NCBI GenBank assembly: GCA_032718475.1
Contig: JAUCBJ010002179.1
Span: forward strand, 1-30,109
Reading direction: 5' to 3'
DNA length: 30,109 nucleotides
DNA from: Nemertoderma westbladi
Lineage: Eukaryota; Xenacoelomorpha; Nemertodermatida; Nemertodermatidae
In this document: positions 11,001 through 23,000 of the stretch, piece after piece
Position numbering within the stretch: the first letter of the stretch is position 1
Layout of the letters: every line of letters begins with the position of its first letter
Program-made: the position numbers and the translations under genes
Notes under the pieces: model-generated
What the model was told of the DNA's origin: nothing
Databases searched by the model: none
What the model saw: only the letters and a program-made list of their open reading frames with translations

Positions 11001-14000
11001 AATTTATCTGACGTCCATCACCTGCTATAAGTTAACGAGACAGTCAGTAAACAAAACATCCACACAATTTTCATATTAATTAGTTAGAAGACCCTTTAGG
11101 CTTTAAAATGTTATCTAATTACCCAGAGGATTTTCATTGAATATGACCCACCTCTAAAAATGAGAAATGATACGTCTAACTTTATATTTGATAGGGAGAT
11201 TTGTCTATTTTTAATCTCTCTAATCGCTTTTATATTTTGAGTAGCCATAAATAATATAAATAATAACATTTTTCTTCCTAATCTGCCCTACTTAGGGAAT
11301 AAGAACAACGTCTTTTAAGTTTATAAAATATTCAATTGAATTAATTTATTGTGTAGTACTAGTAGTATTGATAATCGCACGGGCGTTTATTCGGTACGCG
11401 CGTTAAAGTTGCTAATAATTGGCATTATAACTTTTGTTGGGCACAGCTTTGCAAAGTCGGCAATGCCGTCTAGGTGGGATCGAACAGGTGATCTCCGGGT
11501 TGGATGTCTAACTCTCTGAAAGAGCCAACAAAAGTTATCCCAAGAAATGCGGTATTTGCGTTTTTGTCTCGTATTCATAAGACCTATGTAACCACCTTGA
11601 ACTACATACAATTGACGTTTTTTTATATTTTTCCAATATTATTTTAGGTTGTTGAGAATTACAAAGCAACTTTGAGTAAATTGGAAAGCCAGATGCAGAA
11701 CCGAGGGGATGGACCGTTGGTTCCGCTGACAATATCTACGAAATCTCAACTGGACGCGTTTCTGGAAGAGAAGAGACATCTACGAAAGGAGAACCTCCAA
11801 CTTAGAGAAGAACTACAGCGGGTTCAATCCCAGCAGGTAACCTAAATAGTGTTACAAACGGATTAATTACCACTTTTTGCACATTAAATTTAATCACCGG
11901 TAGGCCTACTTTTTGTTACTGCAGTACTTGTATAGCATTTGATGCAACTTTGTCGTGTTATGTTTACAGACTGGGACGGGTGAAATTATCGGATCCGACT
12001 GCGAAGAGGTTCTAAATAAAAGTGAAAGACAACTTCTGTTTAGTCAGATTGATAGAATGAGGAGACAGCTTGAGGCAGCATAGTAAGTTAATATAACAAC
12101 ACCCAATGTTTGGGTAGTAAGATCTTTATATAACAACACACAATGTTTGGGTAGTAAGATCTTTATATAACAACATCCAATGTTTGGGTAGTAAGATCTT
12201 TATATAACAACATCCAATGTTTGGGTAGTAAGATCTTTATATAACAACATCCAATGTTTGGGTAGTAAGATCTTTATATAACAACATCCAATGTTTGGGT
12301 AGTAAGATCTTTATATAACAACATCCAATGTTTGGGTAGTAAGATCTTTATATAACAACATCCAATGTTTGGGTAGTAAGATCTTTATATAACAAAATCC
12401 AATGTTTGGGTAGTAAGATCTTTATATAACAACACCAAATGTTTGGGTAGTAAGATCTTTATATAACAACATCCGAGTACCAGTTAAATAACTGGGAGCA
12501 AATCTTGGGATAGGAGTAGCGCCCACCCCTACCGTCGGGTAGCAGCTATCGAAAGAGGAGCCTTCGGGTCGCCTCCGGCTTCGGCCGACTGTTTGCTTTT
12601 TTTTTTATAACAACACCCAATGTTTGGGTAGTAAGATCTTTATAACAACACCCAATGTTTGGGTAGTAAGATCTTTATATAACAACACCCAATGTTTGGG
12701 TAGTAAGATCTTTATATAACAACACCCAATGTTTGGGTAGTAAGATCTTTATATAACAACACCCAATGTTTGGGTAGTAAGATCTTTATAACAACACACA
12801 ATGTTTGGGTAGTAAGATCTTTATATAACAACACACAATATTTTGGTAGTAAGATCTTTATATAACAACACCCAATGTTTGGGTAGTAAGATCTTTATAT
12901 AACAACACACAATGTTTGGGTAATAAGATCTTTATATAACAACAACAACACCCAATATTTGGGTAGTAAGATCTTTATATAACAACACACAATGTTTGGG
13001 TAGTAAGATCTTTATATAACAACACCCAATGTTTGGGTAGTAAGATCTTTATATAACAACACCCAATGTTTGGGTAGTAAGATCTTTATATAACAACACC
13101 CAATGTTTGGGTAGTAAGATCTTTATATAACAACACACAATGTTTGGGTAATAAGATCTTTATATAACAACACCCAATATTTGGGTAGTAAGATCTTTAT
13201 ATAACAACACACAATGTTTGGGTAATAAGATCTTTATATAACAACACCCAATATTTGGGTAGTAAGATCTTTATATAACAACACACAATATTTGGGTAGT
13301 AAGATCTTTATATAACAACACACAATGTTTGGGTAGTAAGATCTCTATATAACAACACACAATATTTTGGTAGTAAGATCTTTATATAACAACACACAAT
13401 GTTTGGGTAATAAGATCTTTATACAACAACACCCAATATTTGGGTAGTAAGATCTTTATATAACAACACACAATGTTTGGGTAATAAGATCTTTATATAA
13501 CAACACCCAATATTTGGGTAGTAAGATCTTTATATAACAACACACAATATTTGGGTAGTAAGATCTTTATATAACAACACACAATGTTTGGGTAGTAAGA
13601 TCTTTATATAACAACACCCAATGTTTGGGTAGTAAGATCTTTATATAACAACACCCAATGTTTGGGTAGTAAGATCTTTATATAACAACACCCAATGTTT
13701 GGGTAGTAAGATCTTTATATAACAACACACAATGTTTGGGTAATAAGATCTTTATATAACAACACCCAATATTTGGGTAGTAAGATCTTTATATAACAAC
13801 ACACAATATTTGGGTAGTAAGATCTTTATATAACAACACACAATGTTTGGGTAGTAAGATCTTTATATAACAACACCCAATATTTGGGTAGTAAGATCTT
13901 TATATAACAACACCCAATATTTGGGTAGTAAGATCTTTATATAACAACACACAATATTTGGGTAGTAAGATCTTTATATAACAACACACAATGTTTGGGT

Positions 14001-17000
14001 AGTAAGATCTTTATATAACAACACCCAATGTTTGGGTAGTAAGATCTTTATATAACAACACCCAATGTTTGGGTAGTAAGATCTTTATATAACAACACCC
14101 AATGTTTGGGTAGTAAGATCTTTATATAACAACACCCAATATTTGGGTAGTAAGATCTTTATATAACAACACACAATATTTGGGTAGTAAGATCTTTATA
14201 TAACAACACACAATATTTGGGTAGTAAGATCTTAATATAACAACACACAATGTTTGGGTAGTAAGATCTTTATATAACAACACACAATGTTTGGGTAATA
14301 AGATCTTTATATAACAACACCCAATATTTGGGTAGTAAGATCTTTATATAACAACACACAATATTTGGGTAGTAAGATCTTTATATAACAACACACAATA
14401 TTTGGGTAGTAAGATCTTTATATAACAACACACAATATTTGGGTAGTAAGATCTTTATATAACAACACACAATGTTTGGGTAGTAAGATCTTTATATAAC
14501 AACACAAAATGTTTGGGTAATAAGATCTTTATATAACAACACCCAATATTTGGGTAGTAAGATCTTTATATAACAACACACAATATTTGGGTAGTAAGAT
14601 CTTTATATAACAACACACAATATTTGGGTAGTAAGATCTTTATATAACAACACCCAATGTTTGGGTAGTAAGATCTTTATATAACAACACACAATATTTG
14701 GGTAGTAAGATCTTTATATAACAACACACAATGTTTGGGTAGTAAGATCTTTATATAACAACACCCAATATTTGGGTAGTAAGATCTTTATATAACAACA
14801 CCCAATGTTTGGGTAGTAAGATCTTTATAACAACACCCAATGTTTGGGTAGTAAGATCTTTATATAGCAACACACAATGTTTGGGTAGTAAGATCTTTAT
14901 ATAACAACACACAATGTTTGGGTAATAAGATCTTTATATAACAACACCCAATATTTGGGTAGTAAGATCTTTATATAACAACACACAATATTTGGGTAGT
15001 AAGATCTTTATATAACAACACACAATGTTTGGGTAGTAAGATCTTTATATAACAACACCCAATATTTGGGTAGTAAGATCTTTATATAACAACACACAAT
15101 GTTTGGGTAGTAAGATCTTTATATAACAACACCCAATGTTTGGGTAGTAAGATCTTTATATAACAACACCCAATGTTTGGGTAGTAAGATCTTTATATAA
15201 CAACACACAATGTTTGGGTAGTAAGATCTTTATATAACAACACCCAATGTTTGGGTAGTAAGATCTTTATATAACAACACCCAATGTTTGGGTAATAAGA
15301 TCTTTATATAACAACATCCGAGTACCAGTTAAATAACTGGGATCAAATCTTGGGATAGGAGTAGCGCCCACCCCTACCGTCGGGTAGCAGCTATCGAAAG
15401 AGGAGCCTTCGGGTCGCCTCCGGCTTCGGCCGACTGTTTGCTTTTTTTTTTTATAACAACACCCAATGTTTGGGTAGTAAGATCTTTATATAACAACACA
15501 CAATGTTTGGGTAGTAAGATCTTTATATAACAACACACAATGTTTGGGTAATAAGATCTTTATATAACAACACCCAATATTTTGGTAGTAAGATCTTTAT
15601 ATAACAACACCAAATGTTTGGGTAATAAGATCTTTATATAACAACACCCAATGTTTGGGTAGTAAGATCTTTATATAACAACACCCAATGTTTGGGTAGT
15701 AAGATCTTTATATAACAACACCAAATGTTTGGGTAGTAAGATCTTTATATAACAACACCTAATGTTTGGGTAGTAAGATCTTTATATAACAACACCAAAT
15801 GTTTGGGTAGTAAGATCTTTATATAACAACACCCAATGTTTGGGTAGTAAGATCTTTATATAACAACACCTAATGTTTGGGTAGTAAGATCTTTATATAA
15901 CAACACCAAATGTTTGGGTAGTAAGATCTTTATATAACAACACAAAATGTTTGGGTAGTAAGATCTTTATATAACAACACCCAATGTTTGGGTAGTAAGA
16001 TCTTTATATAACAACACCAAATGTTTGGGTAGTAAGATCTTTATATAACAACACCTAATGTTTGGGTAGTAAGATCTTTATATAACAACACCAAATGTTT
16101 GGGTAGTAAGATCTTTATATAACAACACCCAATGTTTGGGTAGTAAGATCTTTATATAACAACACCAAATGTTTGGGTAGTAAGATCTTTATATAACAAC
16201 ACCAAATGTTTGGGTAGTAAGATCTTTATATAACAACACCCAATGTTTGGGTAGTATGATCTTTATATAACAACACCCAATGTTTGGGTAGTAAGATCTT
16301 TATATAACAACACCCAATGTTTGGGTAGTAAGATCTTTATATAACAACAACCAATCTTTGGGTAGTAAGATCTTTATATAACAACACCCAATGTTTGGGT
16401 AGTAAGATCTTTATATACAACACCCAATGTTTGGGTAGTAAGATCTTTATATAACAACAACCAATCTTTGGGTAGTAAGATCTTTATATAACAACAACCA
16501 ATCTTTGGGTAGTAAGATCTTTATATAACAACACCCAATGTTTGGGTAGTAAGATCTTTATATAACAACACCCAATGTTTGGCTAGTAAGATCTTTATAT
16601 AACAACACCTAATGTTTGGGTAGTAAGATCTTTATATAACAACACCCAATGTTTGGGTAGTAAGATCTTTATATAACAACATCTAATGTTTGGGTAGTAA
16701 GATCTTTATATAACAACACCTAATGTTTGGGTAGTAAGATCTTTATATAACAACACCTAATGTTTGGGTAGTAAGATCTTTATATAACAACACCTAATGT
16801 TTGGGTAGTAAGATCTTTATATAACAACACCTAATGTTTGGGTAGTAAGATCTTTATATAACAACACCTAATGTTTGGGTAGTAAGATCTTTATATAACA
16901 ACACTTAATGTTTGGGTAGTAAGATCTTTATATAACAACACCTAATGTTTGGGTAGTAAGATCTTTATATAACAACACCTAATGTTTGGGTAGTAAGATC

Positions 17001-20000
17001 TTTATATAACAACACTTAATGTTTGGGTAGTAAGATCTTTATATAACAACACCTAATGTTTGGGTAGTAAGATCTTTATATAACAACACCTAATGTTTGG
17101 GTAGTAAGATCTTTATATAACAACACTTAATGTTTGGGTAGTAAGATCTTTATATAACAACACCTAATGTTTGGGTAGTAAGATCTTTATATAACAACAC
17201 CTAAGATTTGGGTAGTAAGATCTTTATATAACAACACTTAATGTTTGGGTAGTAAGATCTTTATATAACAACACCTAATGTTTGGGTAGTAAGATCTTTA
17301 TATAACAACACCTAATGTTTGGGTAGTAAGATCATTATATAACAACACCCAATGTTTGGGTAGTAAGATCTTTATATAACAACACCCAATGTTTGGGTAG
17401 TAAGATCTTTATATAACAACACCCAATGTTTGGGTAGTAAGATCTTTATATAACAACACCCAATGTTTGGGTAGTAAGATCTTTATATAACAACACCTAA
17501 TGTTTGGGTAGTAAGATCTTTATATAACAACACCCAATGTTTGGGTAGTAAGATCTTTATATAACAACACCCAATGTTTGGGTAGTAAGATCTTTATATA
17601 ACAACACCTAATGTTTGGGTAGTAATATCTTTATATAACAACACCCAATGTTTGGGTAGTAAGATCTTTATATAACAACACCCAATGTTTGGGTAGTAAG
17701 ATCTTTATATAACAACACCTAATGTTTGGGTAGTAAGATCTTTATATAACAACACCCAATGTTTGGGTAGTAAGATCTTTATATAACAACACCCAATGTT
17801 TGGGTAGTAAGATCTTTATATAACAACACCCAATGTTTGGGTAGTAAGATCTTTATATAACAACACCTAATGTTTGGGTAGTAAGATCTTTATATAACAA
17901 CACCCAATGTTTGGGTAGTAAGATCTTTATATAACAACACCCAATGTTTGGGTAGTAAGATCTTTATATAACAACACCTAATGTTTGGGTAGTAATATCT
18001 TTATATAACAACACCCAATGTTTGGGTAGTAAGATCTTTATATAACAACACCCAATGTTTGGGTAGTAAGATCTTTATATAACAACACCCAATGTTTGGG
18101 TAGTAAGATCTTTATATAACAACACCTAATGTTTGGGTAGTAAGATCTTTATATAACAACAACCAATGTTTGGGTAGTAAGATCTTTATATAACAACACC
18201 TAATGTTTGGGTAGTAAGATCTTTATATAACAACACCCAATGTTTGGGTAGTAAGATCTTTATATAACAACACCCAATGTTTGGGTAGTAAGATCTTTAT
18301 ATAACAACACCTAATGTTTGGGTAGTAAGATCTTTATATAACAACAACCAATGTTTGGGTAGTAAGATCTTTATATAACAACACCTAATGTTTGGGTAGT
18401 AAGATCTTTATATAACAACACCTAATGTTTGGGTAGTAAGATCTTTATATAACAACACCCAATGTTTGGGTAGTAAGATCTTTATATAACAACACCCAAT
18501 GTTTGGGTAGTAAGATCTTTATATAACAACACCTAATGTTTGGGTAGTAATATCTTTATATAACAACACCCAATGTTTGGGTAGTAAGATCTTTATATAA
18601 CAACACCCAATGTTTGGGTAGTAAGATCTTTATATAACAACACCCAATGTTTGGGTAGTAAGATCTTTATATAACAACACCTAATGTTTGGGTAGTAAGA
18701 TCTTTATATAACAACAACCAATGTTTGGGTAGTAAGATCTTTATATAACAACACCTAATGTTTGGGTAGTAAGATTTTTATATAACAACACCCAATGTTT
18801 GGGTAGTAAGATCTTTATATAACAACACCCAATGTTTGGGTAGTAAGATCTTTATATAACAACACCTAATGTTTGGGTAGTAAGATCTTTATATAACAAC
18901 AACCAATGTTTGGGTAGTAAGATCTTTATATAACAACACCTAATGTTTGGGTAGTAAGATCTTTATATAACAACACCTAATGTTTGGGTAGTAAGATCTT
19001 TATATAACAACAACCAATGTTTGGGTAGTAAGATCTTTATATAACAACACCTAATGTTTGGGTAGTAAGATCTTTATATAACAACACCCCATGTTTGGGT
19101 AGTAAGATCTTTATATAACAACACCCAATGTTTGGGTAGTAAGATCTTTATATAACAACACCTAATGTTTGGGTAGTAAGATCTTTATATAACAAAATCC
19201 AATGTTTGGGTAGTAAGATCTTTATATAACAACACCCAATGTTTGGGTAGTAAGATCTTTATATAACAACACACAATGTTTGGGTAGTAAGATCTTTATA
19301 TAACAACACCTAATGTTTGGGTAGTAAGATCTTTATATAACAACACCTAATGTTTGGGTAGTAAGATCTTTATATAACAACACTTAATGTTTGGGTAGTA
19401 AGATCTTTATATAACAACACCTAATGTTTGGGTAGTAAGATCTTTATATAACAACACCTAATGTTTGGGTAGTAAGATCTTTATATAACAACACCTAATG
19501 TTTGAGTAGTAAGATCTTTATATAACAACACCTAATGTTTGGGTAGTAAGATCTTTATATAACAACACCTAATGTTTGGGTAGTAAGATCTTTATATAAC
19601 AACACTTAATGTTTGGGTAGTAAGATCTTTATATAACAACACCTAATGTTTGGGTAGTAAGATCTTTATATAACAACACCTAATGTTTGGGTAGTAAGAT
19701 CTTTATATAACAACACTTAATGTTTGGGTAGTAAGATCTTTATATAACAACACCTAATGTTTGGGTAGTAAGATCTTTATATAACAACACCTAATGTTTT
19801 TGTAGTAAGATCATTATATAACAACACCCAATGTTTGGGTAGTAAGATCTTTATATAACAACACCCAATGTTTGGGTAGTAAGATCTTTATATAACAACA
19901 CCCAATGTTTGGGTAGTAAGATCTTTATATAACAACACCCAATGTTTGGGTAGTAAGATCTTTATATAACAACACCTAATGTTTGGGTAGTAAGATCTTT

Positions 20001-23000
20001 ATATAACAACACCCAATGTTTGGGTAGTAAGATCTTTATATAACAACACCCAATGTTTGGGTAGTAAGATCTTTATATAACAACACGTAATGTTTGGGTA
20101 GTAATATCTTTATATAACAACACCCAATGTTTGGGTAGTAAGATCTTTATATAACAACACCCAATGTTTGGGTAGTAAGATCTTTATATAACAACACCTA
20201 ATGTTTGGGTAGTAAGATCTTTATATAACAACACCCAATGTTTGGGTAGTAAGATCTTTATATAACAACACCCAATGTTTGGGTAGTAAGATCTTTATAT
20301 AACAACACCCAATGTTTGGGTAGTAAGATCTTTATATAACAACACCTAATGTTTGGGTAGTAAGATCTTTATATAACAACACCCAATGTTTGGGTAGTAA
20401 GATCTTTATATAACAACACCCAATGTTTGGGTAGTAAGATCTTTATATAACAACACCTAATGTTTGGGTAGTAATATCTTTATATAACAACACCCAATGT
20501 TTGGGTAGTAAGATCTTTATATAACAACACCCAATGTTTGGGTAGTAAGATCTTTATATAACAACACCCAATGTTTGGGTAGTAAGATCTTTATATAACA
20601 ACACCTAATGTTTGGGTAGTAAGATCTTTATATAACAACAACCAATGTTTGGGTAGTAAGATCTTTATATAACAACACCTAATGTTTGGGTAGTAAGATC
20701 TTTATATAACAACACCCAATGTTTGGGTAGTAAGATCTTTATATAACAACACCCAATGTTTGGGTAGTAAGATCTTTATATAACAACACCTAATGTTTGG
20801 GTAGTAAGATCTTTATATAACAACAACCAATGTTTGGGTAGTAAGATCTTTATATAACAACACCTAATGTTTGGGTAGTAAGATCTTTATATAACAACAC
20901 CTAATGTTTGGGTAGTAAGATCTTTATATAACAACACCCAATGTTTGGGTAGTAAGATCTTTATATAACAACACCCAATGTTTGGGTAGTAAGATCTTTA
21001 TATAACAACACCTAATGTTTGGGTAGTAATATCTTTATATAACAACACCCAATGTTTGGGTAGTAAGATCTTTATATAACAACACCCAATGTTTGGGTAG
21101 TAAGATCTTTATATAACAACACCCAATGTTTGGGTAGTAAGATCTTTATATAACAACACCTAATGTTTGGGTAGTAAGATCTTTATATAACAACAACCAA
21201 TGTTTGGGTAGTAAGATCTTTATATAACAACACCTAATGTTTGGGTAGTAAGATCTTTATATAACAACACCCAATGTTTGGGTAGTAAGATCTTTATATA
21301 ACAACACCCAATGTTTGGGTAGTAAGATCTTTATATAACAACACCTAATGTTTGGGTAGTAAGATCTTTATATAACAACAACCAATGTTTGGGTAGTAAG
21401 ATCTTTATATAACAACACCTAATGTTTGGGTAGTAAGATCTTTATATAACAACACCTAATGTTTGGGTAGTAAGATCTTTATATAACAACAACCAATGTT
21501 TGGTTAGTAAGATCTTTATATAACAACACCTAATGTTTGGGTAGTAAGATCTTTATATAACAACACCCAATGTTTGGGTAGTAAGATCTTTATATAACAA
21601 CACCCAATGTTTGGGTAGTAAGATCTTTATATAACAACACCTAATGTTTGGGTAGTAAGATCTTTATATAACAAAATCCAATGTTTGGGTAGTAAGATAT
21701 TTATATAACAACACCCAATGTTTGGGTAGTAAGATCTTTATATAACAACACACAATGTTTGGGTAGTAAGATCTTTATATAACAACACACAATATTTGGG
21801 TAGTAAGATCTTTATATAACAACACCTAATGTTTGGGTAGTAAGATCTTTATATAACAACACCTAATGTTTGGGTAGTAATAACAATTACCCGTCATGTT
21901 CGGATATATAATGAGCTCGTTATGTAATATCTATGAAACTTTGTTATAGATAACTATTCGTAAAGTTTGAATAAATTAAATTTTTTTGTTTTAGTGATCA
22001 AATGGAGGATTTTCAGATGAAAAATGACCGGCTAAGAATTGAAGTCGAAAAAGTAAAACAAGAAAAAGTCGCAGTAGATAATAATAATGGAGTCAGGTCA
22101 GACAATTAATACCGAGAAATTTTAAACTACAAATAAATATATTTGTCTGTTACTTTGTTAAATAAATATTATTATAATATGGAATGCTGCTAATGGTACT
22201 TAATTACTTTTTTTAGTATATTTAATGGCGGTATGAATGAAGACATGATTTCTTTAAGAGAACACAATAAGGATATGGATCAACGATTGGATGTAGCTAA
22301 TAATGTTAGTGGTGTTATAAAGTTACGATAAAGTTATTCTTTACGCACGCACACATATAAATTGTTATTATTATATTGACTAATTAAGGGAAAACCAACA
22401 CCAAATATAAATAATTTCCCTTATGAAAAAACTATTCAGTAAAAACAAAATGAAATTGAGAAAATTAATTTTGTTTAACTTTATTTTGTTGTAACAACAA
22501 CTATCCTGAGACAAGTAGCAAGAGCTATTAGGTCTACCTACCATATAGGTAGAATGGAGTGGAGTTCAGATTCGGTTTCTATCTGAGCATTATGTAAGGT
22601 AATAGCGGACATAAGTAAAACGAATTATCCCTAGAATTACCTTTCTGATAGATATTTTTTCGACTCCCCTTTTTTCAAATAATTATTGAATTAAATTGAA
22701 TTCACTCCATTCTTATTTTTAATCTTAAACCATGTCGGAATTATCAATAATAATTGATATAATTGTATATTATTCTAAGGAAAAAGCTGAGTTACAGAAA
22801 CGTTGCGAAATAAATGAGAAAGATGTAATGAAATTGGCGGCAGACAGGAAAGCTCTAAATTCTAAACTGAGGAAAACCTTGAGAGAGTTGGAGAAACTCA
22901 AAGTCTCTAAGGAAGCAGTTGAGGTAGGCGAGTTTCTTTGGTCATTCAGTTAAATTACATTGTTTTTGTGTTTATTAATAAGCTGTAGGCGGTTGAAGCA

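Larger units (their letters stand above)
8010..11647 (+). other. intron 1, 3.6 kb, repeat-rich
   Basis: Begins GTGAGT and ends TTATTTTAG. No coding potential seen. It holds a dispersed-repeat copy (8231-8310), a 19-bp perfect hairpin (8710-8757), a diverged tandem repeat (about 8960-9490), a 10-bp hairpin (9966-9994), a fold-back element (10458-10654) and a TIR-flanked tRNA-like element (11427-11538). Confidence 0.75.
12091..21885 (+). repeat. 37-bp minisatellite, roughly 255 units, filling intron 3
   Basis: A tandem array with a 37-bp unit containing ACCCAATGTTTGGGT (a 6-bp stem with TGT loop), TAGTAAGATCTTTATATA (with the palindrome AAGATCTT) and AACAAC. The length, less two inserts, implies about 255 units. 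Most units are exactly 37 bp. A few are 35 (missing TA), 36 or 43 bp. Variants are clustered. ACATCC types dominate 12.17-12.47 kb, and ACACAATG and ATATTTGGG types dominate 12.8-15.3 kb. ACCAAATG types occur around 15.6-16.2 kb, ACCTAATG/ACTTAATG around 16.6-17.3 kb, and mixed CCC/CCT types follow to the end. No unit is open in all frames, so it is non-coding. Confidence 0.97.

Noticed and set aside
11387-11732. overlapping minus-strand ORFs
   Set aside because: They cover the tRNA-like TIR element and the antisense of exon 2. No support as genes.
12091-21885. CRISPR-like regular repeats
   Set aside because: The 37-bp units are contiguous with no unique spacers and lie in a eukaryotic intron; this is a minisatellite.
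22732-22779. alternative start at ATG 22732 for the coiled-coil gene
   Set aside because: It lies in intron 5 before a usable acceptor, and upstream exons 1-5 join in phase without it.
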